This document shows, piece after piece, positions 1 through 15,000 of a DNA stretch of 64,000 nt. The position numbers were made by a program, and so were the translations under genes. How positions within the stretch are numbered: the stretch's first letter is position 1; the number at the start of each line of letters is the position of its first letter. The DNA lies in the NCBI GenBank assembly GCA_000711775.1, contig ARYC01017085.1, forward strand, positions 1 to 64,000. The letters run 5' to 3'. Below the pieces are notes generated by a model that did no database searches, was not told the origin of the DNA, and saw only the letters and a program-made list of their open reading frames with translations. Origin of the DNA: Oxytricha trifallax. Lineage: Eukaryota; Ciliophora; Spirotrichea; Sporadotrichida; Oxytrichidae.

Positions 1-3000
1 ATTGCCTCCATGAGGGCTTTGGAAATGAACAATTTCTTTGTGTGGTACTTTAATATGAAATCTTTTGAATTGTCTAAAATTTAATTTAAGCCATTTTCAA
101 GTGTTCTGTGTCATCGTCAAATGCAAAGTGAATAATCTTGCGAGATTATAATAAAGAAAACTGTAGCAAGCAAGAGTAGAATACTTTTGAATTCACATGA
201 GTTTTTTCTCCCGCCGATTTGTGACTTTCATAAAGTATATATTGAAATATAAAAGATTATGTAACTTATCATCTCTTAAATTTAAGGTAATCATTTTGTT
301 ACTTTTAGATGTATTATCAGTGACTATTTTAAATTGCGTTTTCAGACTAATTTCAATGTGTGGAGTTAACAATTCTAAACATCTTTAAATGGTTTGAGAT
401 TATTGCCTCAATGAGGGCTTTGGAAATGAACAATTTCTTTGTGTGGTACTTTAAAATGAAATGTTTTGAATTGTCTAAAATTTAATTTAAACCATTTTCA
501 AGTGTTCTGTGCCATCGTCAAATGCAAAGTGAATAATCTTGCGAGATTATAATAAAGAAAACTGTAGCAAGCAAGAGTAGAATACTTTTGAATTCACATG
601 AGTTTTTTCTCCCGCCGATTTGTGACTTTCATAAAGTATATATTGAAATATAAAAGATTATGTAACTTATCATCTCTTAAATTTAAGGTAATCATTTTGT
701 TACTTTTAGATGTATTATCAGTGACTATTTTAAATTGCGTTTTCAGACTAATTTCAATGTGTGGAGTTAACAATTCTAAACATCTTTAAATGGTTTGAGA
801 TTATTGCCTCAATGAGGGCTTTGGAAATGAACAATTTCTTTGTGTGGTACTTTAAAATGAAATGTTTTGAATTGTCTAAAATTTAATTTAAACCATTTTC
901 AAGTGTTCTGTGCTATCGTCAAATGCTAAGTATATAATCTTGCGAGCTTAAAATAAAGATAACTGTAAGAAGCAAGAGTAGAATACTTTTGAATTCACAT
1001 GAGTTTATTCTCCCGCCGATTTGTGACTTCATAAAGTATATATTGAAATATAAAAGATTATGTATCTTATCGTCTCTTAAATTTAAGGTAATCATTTTGT
1101 TACTTTTAGATGTAACATCAGTGACCATTTTAAATTGTGTTTTCAGACTAATTTCAATGTGTGTGGTGAACAATTCTAAACATCTTTAAATGGTTTGAGA
1201 GCTTTGCCTCCATGAGGGCTTTGGAAATGAACAATTTCTTTGTGTGGAACTTTAAAATGAAATGTTTTGAATTCTCTAAAATTTAATTTAAACCATTTTC
1301 AAGTGTTCTGTGTCATCGTCAAATGCTAAGTGAATAATCTTGCGAGCTTATAATAATGAAAATTGTTGCAAGCAAGAGTAGAATACTTTTGAATTCACAT
1401 GAGTTTATTCTCCCGCCGATTTGTGACTTTCATAAAGTATATATTGAAATAAAAAAGATTATGTATCTTATCGTCTCTTAAATTTAAGGTAATCATTTTG
1501 TTACTTTTAGATGTAACATCAGTGACCATTTTAATTGTGTTTTCGGACTAATTTCAATGTGTGAGGTGAACAATTCTAAATAACTTCAAATGGTTTGAGA
1601 TCATTGCCTCCATGAGGGCTTTGGATATGAACAAATTTTCTTTGTGTGGTACTTTAAAAGGAAATGTTTTGAATTGTCTAAAATTTAATTTAAACCATTT
1701 TCAAGTGTTCTGTGCCATCGTCAAATGCTAAGTGAATAATCTTGCGAGCTTATAATAATGAAAATTGTTGCAAGCAAGAGTAGAATACTTTTGAATTCAC
1801 ATGAGTTTATTCTCCCGCCGATTTGTGACTTTCATAAAGTATATATTGAAATAAAAAAGATTATGTATCTTATCGTCTCTTAAATTTAAGGTAATCATTT
1901 TGTTACTTTTAGATGTAACATCAGTGACCATTTTAAATTGCGTTTTCAGACTAATTTCAATGTGGGTGGTGAACAATTCTAAACATCTTTAAATGGTTTT
2001 AGAGTATTGCCTCCATGAGGGCTTTTGAAATGAACAATTTCTTTGTGTGGTACTTTAAAATGAAATGTTTTGAATTGTCTAAATTTAATTTAAACCATTT
2101 TCAAGTGTTCTGTGCCATCGTCAAATGCTAAGTGAATAATCTTGCGAGCTTATAATAATGAAAATTGTTGCAAGCAAGAGTAGAATACTTTTGAATTCAC
2201 ATGAGTTTATTCTCCCGCCGATTTGTGACTTTCATAAAGTATATATTGAAATAAAAAAGATTATGTATCTTATCGTCTCTTAAATTTAAGGTAATCATTT
2301 TGTTACTTTTAGATGTAACATCAGTGACCATTTTAAATTGCGTTTTCAGACTAATTTCAATGTGGGTGGTGAACAATTCTAAACATCTTTAAATGGTTTT
2401 AGAGTATTGCCTCCATGAGGGCTTTTGAAATGAACAATTTCTTTGTGTGGTACTTTAAAATGAAATGTTTTGAATTGTCTAAAATTTAATTTAAACCATT
2501 TTCAAGTGTTCTGTGCCATCGTCAAATGCAAAGTGAATAATCTTGCGAGATTATAATAAAGAAAACTGTAGCAAGCAAGAGTAGAATACTTTTGAATTCA
2601 CATGAGTTTTTTCTCCCGCCGATTTGTGACTTTCATAAAGTATATATTGAAATATAAAAGATTATGTAACTTATCATCTCTTAAATTTAAGGTAATCATT
2701 TTGTTACTTTTAGATGTATTATCAGTGACTATTTTAAATTGCGTTTTCAGACTAATTTCAATGTGTGGAGTTAACAATTCTAAACATCTTTAAATGGTTT
2801 GAGATTATTGCCTCAATGAGGGCTTTGGAAATGAACAATTTCTTTGTGTGGTACTTTAAAATGAAATGTTTTGAATTGTCTAAAATTTAATTTAAACCAT
2901 TTTCAAGTGTTCTGTGCCATCGTCAAATGCAAAGTGAATAATCTTGCGAGATTATAATAAAGAAAACTGTAGCAAGCAAGAGTAGAATACTTTTGAATTC

Positions 3001-6000
3001 ACATGAGTTTTTTCTCCCGCCGATTTGTGACTTTCATAAAGTTATATATTGAAATATAAAAGATCATGGATCTTATCGTTTCTTAAATTTAAGGTAATCA
3101 TTTTGTTACTTTTAGATGTAACATCAGTGACCATTTTAAATTGCGTTTTCAGACTAATTTCAATGTGGGTGGTGAACAATTCTAAACATCTTTAAATGGT
3201 TTTAGAGTATTGCCTCCATGAGGGCTTTTGAAATGAACAATTTCTTTGTGTGGTACTTTAAAATGAAATGTTTTGAATTGTCTAAAATTTAATTTAAACC
3301 ATTTTCAAGTGTTCTGTGCCATCGTCAAATGCTAAGTGAATAATCTTGCGAGCTTATAATAATGAAAATTGTTGCAAGCAAGAGTAGAATACTTTTGAAT
3401 TCACATGAGTTTATTCTCCCGCCGATTTGTGACTTTCATAAAGTATATATTGAAATAAAAAAGATTATGTATCTTATCGTCTCTTAAATTTAAGGTAATC
3501 ATTTTGTTACTTTTAGATGTAACATCAGTGACCATTTTAAATTGCGTTTTCAGACTAATTTCAATGTGTGTGGTGAACAATTCTAAACATCTTTAAACGG
3601 TTTGAGAGCATTGTCTCCATGAGGGCTTTGAAAATGAACAATTTCTTTGTGTGGAACTTTAAAATGAAATGTTTTGAATTGTCTAAAATTTAATTTAAAC
3701 CATTTTCAAGTGTTCTGTGCCATCGTCAAATGCTTAGTGAATAATCTTGCGAGCTTATAATAAAGAAAACTGTAAGAAGCAATAGTATAATACTTTTGAA
3801 TTCACATGAGTTTATTCTCCCGCCGATTTGTGACTTTCATAAAGTATATATGTAAATATAAAAGATTATGTAACTTATCGTCTCTTAAATTTAAGGTAAT
3901 CATTTTGTTACTTTTAGATGTAACATCAGTGACCATTTTTAAATTGCGTTTTCAGACTAATTTCAATGTGTGTGATGAACAATTATAAACATCTTAAAAT
4001 GGTTTGAGATTATTGCCTCCATCAGGGCTTTTGAAATGAACAATTTCTTTGTGTGGTACTTTAAAATGAAATGTTTTGAATTGTCTAAAAATTTAATTTA
4101 AACCATTTTCAAGTGTTCTGTGCCATCGTCAAATGCTAAGTGAATAATCTTGCGAGCTTATAATAATGAAAATTGTTGCAAGCAAGAGTAGAATACTTTT
4201 GAATTCACATGAGTTTATTCTCCCGCCGATTTGTGACTTTCATAAAGTATATATTGAAATAAAAAAGATTATGTATCTTATCGTCTCTTAAATTTAAGGT
4301 AATCATTTTGTTACTTTTAGATGTAACATCAGTGACCATTTTAAAATTGCGTTTTCAGACTAATTTCAATGTGGGTGGTGAACAATTCTAAACATCTTTA
4401 AATGGTTTTAGAGTATTGCCTCCATGAGGGCTTTTGAAATGAACAATTTCTTTGTGTGGTACTTTAAAATGAAATGTTTTGAATTGTCTAAAATTTAATT
4501 TAAACCATTTTCAAGTGTTCTGTGCCATCGTCAAATGCTTAGTGAATAATCTTGCGAGCTTATAATAAAGAAAACTGTAAGAAGCAATAGTATAATACTT
4601 TTGAATTCACATGAGTTTATTCTCCCGCCGATTTGTGACTTTCATAAAGTATATATGTAAATATAAAAGATTATGTAACTTATCGTCTCTTAAATTTAAG
4701 GTAATCATTTTGTTACTTTTAGATGTAACATCAGTGACCATTTAATTGCGTTTTCAGACTAATTTCAATGTGGGTGGTGAACAATTCTAAACATCTTTAA
4801 ATGGTTTTAGAGTATTGCCTCCATGAGGGCTTTTGAAATGAACAATTTCTTTGTGTGGTACTTTAAAATGAAATGTTTTGAATTGTCTAAAATTTAATTT
4901 AAACCATTTTCAAGTGTTCTGTGCCATCGTCAAATGCTTAGTGAATAATCTTGCGAGCTTATAATAAAGAAAACTGTAAGAAGCAATAGTATAATACTTT
5001 TGAATTCACATGAGTTTATTCTCCCGCCGATTTGTGACTTTCATAAAGTATATATGTAAATATAAAAGATTATGTAACTTATCGTCTCTTAAATTTAAGG
5101 TAATCATTTTGTTACTTTTAGATGTAACATCAGTGACCATTTTTAATTGCGTTTTCAGACTAATTTCAATGTGGGTGGTGAACAATTCTAAACATCTTTA
5201 AATGGTTTTAGAGTATTGCCTCCATGAGGGCTTTTGAAATGAACAATTTCTTTGTGTGGTACTTTAAAATGAAATGTTTTGAATTGTCTAAAAATTTAAT
5301 TTAAACCATTTTCAAGTGTTCTGTGCCATCGTCAAATGCTAAGTGAATAATCTTGCGAGCTTATAATAATGAAAATTGTTGCAAGCAAGAGTAGAATACT
5401 TTTGAATTCACATGAGTTTATTCTCCCGCCGATTTGTGACTTTCATAAAGTATATATTGAAATAAAAAAGATTATGTATCTTATCGTCTCTTAAATTTAA
5501 GGTAATCATTTTGTTACTTTTAGATGTAAACATTATTGACCATTTTAAATTGCGTTTTCAGACTAATTTTAATGTGTGTAGTGAACAATTCTAAACATCT
5601 TTAAATGGTTTGAGAGTATTGCCTCCATGAGGGCTTTGGAAATGAACAATTTCTTTGTGTGGTACTTTTAAAATGAAATGTTTTGAATTGTCTAAAATTT
5701 AATTTAAACCATTTTCAAGTGTTCTGTGCCATCGTCAAATGCAAAGTGAATAATCTTGCGAGATTATAATAAAGAAAACTGTAGCAAGCAAGAGTAGAAT
5801 ACTTTTGAATTCACATGAGTTTTTTCTCCCGCCGATTTGTGACTTTCATAAAGTATATATTGAAATATAAAAGATTATGTAACTTATCATCTCTTAAATT
5901 TAAGGTAATCATTTTGTTACTTTTAGATGTATTATCAGTGACTATTTTAAATTGCGTTTTCAGACTAATTTCAATGTGTGGAGTTAACAATTCTAAACAT

Positions 6001-9000
6001 CTTTAAATGGTTTGAGATTATTGCCTCAATGAGGGCTTTGGAAATGAACAATTTCTTTGTGTGGTACTTTAAAATGAAATGTTTTGAATTGTCTAAAATT
6101 TTAATTTAAACCATTTTCAAGTGTTCTGTGCCATCGTCAAATGCTTAGTGAATAATCTTGCGAGCTTATAATAAAGAAAACTGTAAGAAGCAATAGTATA
6201 ATACTTTTGAATTCACATGAGTTTATTCTCCCGCCGATTTGTGACTTTCATAAAGTATATATGTAAATATAAAAGATTATGTAACTTATCGTCTCTTAAA
6301 TTTAAGGTAATCATTTTGTTACTTTTAGATGTAACATCAGTGACCATTTTTAATTGCGTTTTCAGACTAATTTCAATGTGTGTGATGAACAATTATAAAC
6401 ATCTTAAAATGGTTTGAGATTATTGCCTCCATCAGGGCTTTTGAAATGAACAATTTCTTTGTGTGGTACTTTAAAATGAAATGTTTTGAATTGTCTAAAA
6501 TTTAATTTAAACCATTTTCAAGTGTTCTGTGCCATCGTCAAATGCTTAGTGAATAATCTTGCGAGCTTATAATAAAGAAAACTGTAAGAAGCAATAGTAT
6601 AATACTTTTGAATTCACATGAGTTTATTCTCCCGCCGATTTGTGACTTTCATAAAGTATATATGTAAATATAAAAGATTATGTAACTTATCGTCTCTTAA
6701 ATTTAAGGTAATCATTTTGTTACTTTTAGATGTAACATCAGTGACCATTTTAAATTGTGTTTTCAGACTAATTTCAATGTGTGTGGTGAACAATTCTAAA
6801 CATCTTTAAATGGTTTGAGAGCTTTGCCTCCATGAGGGCTTTGGAAATGAACAATTTCTTTGTGTGGTACTTTAAAATGAAATGTTTTGAATTGTCTAAA
6901 ATTTAATTTAAGCCATTTTCAAATGTTCTGTGTCATCGTCAAATGCAAATTGAATAATCTTCCGAGCTTTTAATAAAGAAAACTGAAAGAAGCAAGAGTA
7001 GAATACTTTTGAATTCACATGAGTTTATTCTCCCGCCGATTTTTGACTTACATAAAGTATATATTGAAATATAAAAAATTTTGGATCTTATCGTCTCTTA
7101 AATTTAAGGTAATCATTTTGTTACTTTTAGATGTAACATCAGTGACCATTTTAAATTGCGTTTTCAGACTAATTTCAATGTGGGTGGTGAACAATTCTAA
7201 ACATCTTTAAATGGTTTTAGAGTATTGCCTCCATGAGGGCTTTTGAAATGAACAATTTCTTTGTGTGGTACTTTAAAATGAAATGTTTTGAATTGTCTAA
7301 AATTTAATTTAAACCATTTTCAAGTGTTCTGTGCCATCGTCAAATGCTTAGTGAATAATCTTGCGAGCTTATAATAAAGAAAACTGTAACAAGCAATAAG
7401 AGAATACTTTTGAATTCACATGAGTTTATTCTCCCGCCGATTTGTGACTTTCATAAAGTATATATGGAAATACAAAAGATTATGAACTTATCGTCTCTTA
7501 AATTTAAGGTAATCATTTTGTTACTTTTAGATGTAACATCAGTGACCATTTTAAATTGCGTTTTCAGACTAATTTCAATGTGGGTGGTGAACAATTCTAA
7601 ACATCTTTAAATGGTTTTAGAGTATTGCCTCCATGAGGGCTTTTGAAATGAACAATTTCTTTGTGTGGTACTTTAAAATGAAATGTTTTGAATTGTCTAA
7701 AATTTAATTTAAACCATTTTCAAGTGTTCTGTGCCATCGTCAAATGCTAAGTGAATAATCTTGCGAGCTTATAATAATGAAAATTGTTGCAAGCAAGAGT
7801 AGAATACTTTTGAATTCACATGAGTTTATTCTCCCGCCGATTTGTGACTTTCATAAAGTATATATTGAAATAAAAAAGATTATGTATCTTATCGTCTCTT
7901 AAATTTAAGGTAATCATTTTGTTACTTTTAGATGTAACATCAGTGACCATTTTAAATTGCGTTTTCAGACTAATTTCAATGTGTGTGGTGAACAATTCTA
8001 AACATCTTTAAACGGTTTGAGAGCATTGTCTCCATGAGGGCTTTGAAAATGAACAATTTCTTTGTGTGGACTTTAAAATGAAATGTTTTGAATTGTCTAA
8101 AATTTAATTTAAACCATTTTCAAGTGTTCTGTGTCATCGACAAATGCAAAGTAAATAATCTTGCGAGCTTATAATAAAGAAAACTGAAACAAGCAAGAGT
8201 AGAATACTTTTGAATTCACATGAGTTTATTCTCCACCGATTTGTGACTTTCATAAAGTATATATTGAAATATAAAAAATTATGGATCTTATCGTCTCTTA
8301 AATTTAAGGTAATCATTTTGTTACTTTTAGATGTAACATCAGTGACCATTTTAAATTGCGTTTTCAGACTAATTTCAATGTGGGTGGTGAACAATTCTAA
8401 AAATCTTTAAATGGTTTGAGAGCATTGCCTCCATGAGGGCTTTGGAAATGAACAATTTCTTTGTGTGGTACTTTAAAATGAAATGTTTTGAATTGTCTAA
8501 AATTTAATTTAAACCATTTTCAAGTGTTCTGTGCCATCGTCAAATGCAAAGTAAATAATCTTGCGAGCTTATAATAAAGAAAACTGAAACAAGCAAGAGT
8601 AGAATACTTTTGAATTCACATGAGTTTATTCTCCGCCGATTTGTGACTTTCATAAAGTATATATTGAAATATAAAAGATTATGTATCTTATCGTCTCTTA
8701 AATTTAGGTAATCATTTTGTTACTTTTAGATGTAACATCAGTGACCATTTTAAATTGTGTTTTCAGACTAATTTCAATGTGTGTGGTGAACAATTCTAAC
8801 AATTTAAAATGGTTTGAGAGCATTGCCTCCATGAGGGCTTTGGAAATGAACAATTTCTTTGTGTGGTACTTTAAAATGAAATGTTTTGAATTGTCTAAAA
8901 TAATTTAAACCATTTTCAAGTGTTCTGTGCCATCGTCAAATGCTAAGTGAATAATCTTGCGAGCTTATAATAAAGAAAACTGTAACAAGCAAGAGTAGAA

Positions 9001-12000
9001 TACTTTTGAATTCACATGAGTTTATTCTCCCGCCGATTTGTGACTTTCATAAAGTATATATGGAAATAAAAAAGATTATGTAACTTATCGTCTCTTAAAT
9101 TTAAGGTAATCATTTTGTTACTTTTAGATGTAACATCAGTGACCATTTAAATTGCGTTTTCAGACTAATTTCAATGTGTGTGATGAACAATTATAAACAT
9201 CTTAAAACGGTTTGAGAGCATTGCCTCCATCAGGGCTTTGAAAATGAACAATTTCTTTGTGTGGAACTTTAAAATGAAATGTTTTGAATTGTCTAAAATT
9301 TAATTTAAACCATTTTCAAGTGTTCTGTGCCATCGTCAAATCAAAGTGAATAATCTTGCGAGCTTATAATAAAGAAAACTGTAACAAACAAGAGTAGAAT
9401 ACTTTTAAATTCACATGAGTTTATTCTCCCGCCGATTTGTGACTTTCATAAAGTATATATTGAAATAAAAAAGATTATGTATCTTATCGTCTCTTAAATT
9501 TAAGGTAATCATTTTGTTACTTTTAGATGTAACATCAGTGACCATTTTAAATTGTGTTTTCAGACTAATTTCAATGTGTGTGGTGAACAATTCTAAAAAT
9601 CTTTAAATGGTTTGAGAGCATTGCCTCCATGAGGGCTTTGGAAATGAACAATTTCTTTGTGTGGAACTTTAAAATGAAATGTTTTGAATTCTCTAAAATT
9701 AATTTAAACCATTTTCAAGTGTTCTGTGCCATCGTCAAATGCTTAGTGAATAATCTTGCGAGCTTATAATAAAGAAAACTGTAAGAAGCAATAGTATAAT
9801 ACTTTTGAATTCACATGAGTTTATTCTCCCGCCGATTTGTGACTTTCATAAAGTATATATGTAAATATAAAAGATTATGTAACTTATCGTCTCTTAAATT
9901 TAAGGTAATCATTTTGTTACTTTTAGATGTAACATCAGTGACCATTTTTAATTGCGTTTTCAGACTAATTTCAATGTGGGTGGTGAACAATTCTAAACAT
10001 CTTTAAACGGTTTGAGAGCATTGCCTCCATGAGGGCTTTGAAAATGAACAATTTCTTTGTGTGGAACTTTAAAATGAAATGTTTTGAATTGTCTAAAATT
10101 TAATTTAAACCATTTTCAAGTGTTCTGTGCCATCGTCAAATGCAAAGTAAATAATCTTGCGAGCTTATAATAAAGAAAACTGTAACAAGCAAGAGTAGAA
10201 AACTTTTGAATTCACATGAGTTTATTCTCCCGCCGATTTGTGACTTTCATAAAGTATATATTGAAATATAAAAGATTATGTAACATATCATCTCTTAAAT
10301 TTAAGGTAATCATTTTGTTACTTTTATAACATCAGTGACCATTTTAAATTGCGTTTTCAGACTAATTTCAATGTGTGGAGTGAACAATTCTAAACATCTT
10401 TAAACGGTTTGAGAGCATTGCCTCAATGAGGGCTTTGAAAATGAACAATTTCTTTGTGTGGAACTTTAAAATGAAATGTTTTGAATTGTCTAAAATTTAA
10501 TTTAAACCATTTTCAAGTGTTCTGTGCCATCGTCAAATGCTAAGTAAATAATCTTGCGAGCTTAAAATAAAGAAAACTGTAACAAGCAAGAGTAGAATAC
10601 TTTTGAATTCACATGAGTTTATTCTCCCGCCGATTTGTGACTTTCATAAAGTATATATTGAAATAAAAAAGATTATGCATCTAATCGTCTCTTAAATTTA
10701 AGGTAATCATTTTGTTACTTTTAGATGTAACATCAGTGACCATTTTAAATTGTGTTTTCAGACTAATTTCAATGTGTGTAGTGAACAATTCTAAACATCT
10801 TTAAATGGTTTGAGAGCATTGCCTCCATGAGGGCTTTGGAAATGAACAATTTCTTTGTGTGGAACTTTAAAATGAAATGTTTTGAATTCTCTAAAATTTA
10901 ATTTAAACCATTTTCAAGTGTTCTGTGTCATCGTCAAATGCAAAGTGAATAATCTAACGAGCTTATAATAAAGAAAACTGTAACAAGCAAGAGTAGAATA
11001 CCTTTGAATTCACATGAGTTTATTCTCCCACCAATTTGTGACTTTCATAAAGTATATATGGAAATATAAAAGATTATGCAACTAATCGTCTCTTAAATTT
11101 AAGGTAATCATTTTGTTACTTTAGATGTAACATCAGTGACCATTTTAAATTGTGTTTTCAGACTAATTTCAATGTGTGTGGTGAAAAATTCTAAACATCT
11201 TTAAATGGTTTGAGAGCATAGCCTCCATGAGGGCTTTGAAATGAACAATTTCTTTGTGTGGAACTTTAAAATGAAATGTTTTGAATTCTCTAAAATTTAA
11301 TTTAAACCATTTTCAAGTGTTCTGTGCCATCGTCAAATGCTAAGTGAATAATCTTGCGAGCTTATAATAAAGAAAACTGTAACAAGCAAGAGTAGAATAC
11401 TTTTGAATTCACATGAGTTTATTCTCCCGCCGATTGTGACTTTCATAAAGTATATATTGAAATATAAAAGATTATGTAACATATCATCTCTTAAATTTAA
11501 GGTAATCATTTTGTTACTTTTAGATGTAACATCAGTGACCATTTTAAATTGCGTTTTCAGACTAATTTCAATGTGTGTAGTGAACAATTCTAAACATCTT
11601 TAAATGGTTTGAGAGCATTGCCTCCATGAGGGCTTTGGAAATGAACAATTTCTTTGTGTGGAACTTTAAAATGAAATGTTTTGAATTCTCTAAAATTTAA
11701 TTTAAACCATTTTCAAGTGTTCTGTGCCATCGTCAAATGCTAAGTGAATAATCTTGCGAGCTTATAATAAAGAAAACTGTAGCAAGCAAGAAGAGAATAC
11801 TTTTGAATTCACATGAGTTTATTCTCCCACCGATTTGTGACTTTCATAAAGTATATATTGAAATATAAAAAATTATGCATCTATCGTCTCTAAAATTTAA
11901 GGTAATCATTTTGTTACTTTTAGATGTAACATCAGTGACCATTTTAAATTGCGTTTTCAGACTAATTTCAATGTGGTGAACAATTATAAACATCTTAAAA

Positions 12001-15000
12001 TGGTTTGAGAGCATTGCCTCCATCAGGGCTTTGGAAATGAACAATTCCTTTGTGTGGTACTTTAAAATGAAATGTTTTGAATTGTCTAAAATTTAATTTA
12101 AACCAATTTCAAGTGTTCTGTGCCATCGTCAAATGCAAAGTGAATAATCTTGCGAGCTTATAATAAAGAAAACTGTAACAAGCAAGAGCAGAATAGTTTG
12201 AATTCACATGAGTTTATTCTCCCGCCGATTTGTGACTTTCATAAAGTATATATGGAAATATAAAAGATTATGTAACTTATCGTCTCTTAAATTTAAGGTA
12301 ATCATTTTGTTACTTTTAGATGTAACATCAGTGACCATTTTAAATTGTGTTTTCAGACTAATTTCAATGTGTGTGGTGAACAATTCTAAAAATCTTTAAA
12401 TGGTTTGAGAGCATTGCCTCCATGAGGGCTTTGGAAATGAACAATTTCTTTGTGTGGAACTTTAAAATGAAATGTTTTGAATTCTCTAAAATTTAATTTA
12501 AACCATTTTCAAGTGTTCTGTGCCATCGTCAAATGCTAAGTGAATAATCTTGCGAGCTTATAATAAAGAAGACTGTAGCAAGCAAGAGTAGAATACTTTT
12601 GAATTCACATGAGTTTATTCTCCCGCCGATTTGTGACTTTCATAAAGTATATATTGAAATATAAAAGATTATGCAACTAATCATCTCTTAAATTTAAGGT
12701 AATCATTTTGTTACTTTTAGATGTAACATCAGTGACCATTTTAAATTGCGTTTTCAGACTAATTTCAATGTGTGGAATGAACAATTCTAAACAACTTAAA
12801 ATGGTTTGAGAGTATTGCCTCAATGAGGGCTTTGGAAATGAACAATTTCTTTGTGTGGAACTTTAAAATGAAATGATTTGAATTGTCTAAAATTTAATTT
12901 AAACCATTTTCAAGTGTTCTGTGCCATCGTCAAATGCAAAGGGAATAATCTAGCGAGCTTATAATAAAGAAAACTGTAACAAGCAAGAGTAGAATACTTT
13001 TGAATTCACATGAGTTTATTCTCCCGCCGATTTGTGACTTTCATAAAGTAAATTGCAATATAAAATATTATGTATCTAATCGTCTCTTAAATTTAAGGAA
13101 ATCATTGAAAATGTAACATCAGTGACCATTTTAAATTGTGTTTTCAGACTAATTTCAATGTGGTGAACAATTCTTAATAACTTTAATGGTTTGAGTGCAT
13201 TGCCTCCATGAGGGCTTTTGAAATGAACAATTTTTTTGTGTGGTTCTTTAAAATGAAATGTTTTGGATTGTCTAAAATTTAATTTAAACCATTTTCAAGT
13301 GTTCTGTGCCATCGTCAAATGCTAAGTGAATAATCTTGCGAGCTTATAATAATGAAAATTGTTGCAAGCAAGAGTAGAATACTTTTGAATTCACATGAGT
13401 TTATTCTCCCGCCGATTTGTGACTTTCATAAAGTATATATTGAAATAAAAAAGATTATGTATCTTATCGTCTCTTAAATTTAAGGTAATCATTTTGTTAC
13501 TTTTAGATGTAACATCAGTGACCATTTTAAATTGCGTTTTCAGACTAATTTTAATGTGTGTAGTGAACAATTCTAAACAACTTTAAATGGTTTGAAAGTA
13601 TTGCCTCCATGAGGGCTTTGGAAATGAACAATTTCTTTGTGTAGTACTTTAAAATGGAAATGTTTTAAATTGTCTAAAATTTAATTTAAACCATTTTCAA
13701 GTGTTCTGTGCCATCGTCAAATGCTAAGTGAATAATCTAGCGAGCTTATAATAAAGAAAACTGTAACAAGCAAGAGTAGAATACTTTTGAAATCACATGA
13801 GTTTATTCTCCCGCCGATTTGTGACTTTCATAAAGTATATATGGAAATATAAAAAATTATGTAACTTATCGTCTCTTAAATTTAAGGTAATCATTTTGTT
13901 ACTTTTAGATGTAACATCAGTGACCATTTTAAATTGCGTTTTCAGACTAATTTCAATGTGGGTGGTGAACAATTCTAAACATCTTTAAATGGTTTTAGAG
14001 TATTGCCTCCATGAGGGCTTTTGAAATGAACAATTTCTTTGTGTGGTACTTTAAAATGAAATGTTTTGAATTGTCTAAAATTTAATTTAAACCATTTTCA
14101 AGTGTTCTGTGCCATCGTCAAATGCAAAGTGAATAATCTTGCGAGCTTATAATAAAGAAAACTGTAACAAGCAAAAGTAGAATACTTTTGAATTCACATG
14201 AGGTTATTCTCCCCCGATTTGTGACTTTCATAAAGTATATATTGAAATATAAAAGATTATGTAACTTATCATCTCTTAAATTTAAGGTAATCATTTTGTT
14301 ACTTTTAGATGTAACATCAGTGACCATTTTAAATTGCGTTTTCAGACTAATTTCAATGTGTGGATGAACAATTCTAAACAACTTCAAATGGTTTGAGAGC
14401 ATTGCCTCAATGAGGGCTTTGGAAATGAACAATTTCTTTGTGTGGAACTTTAAAATGAAATGTTTTGAATTGTCTAAATTTAATTTAAACCATTTTCAAG
14501 TGTTCTGTGCCATCGTCAAATGCTAAGTGAATAATCTTGCGAGCTTATAATAAAGAAAACTGTAGCAAGCAAGAGTAGAATACTTTTGAATTCACATGAG
14601 TTTATTCTCCCGCCGATTTGTGACTTTCATAAAGTATATATTGAAATAAAAAAGATTATGTATCATATCGTCTCATAAATTTAAGGTAATCATTTTGTTA
14701 CTTTAGATGTAACATCAGTGACCATTTAAAATTGTGTTTTCAGACTAATTTCAATGTGTGTGGTGAAAAATTCTAAACATCTTTAAATGGTTTGAGAGCA
14801 TAGCCTCCATGAGGGCTTTGGAAATGAACAATTTCTTTGTGTGGAACTTTAAAATGAAATGTTATGAATTCTCTAAAATTTAATTTAAACCATTTTCAAG
14901 TGTTCTGTGTCATCGTCAAATGCTAAGTGAATAATCTTGCGAGCTTATAATAAAGAAAACTGTAAGATGCAAGAGTAGAATTTTTTTGAATTCACATGAG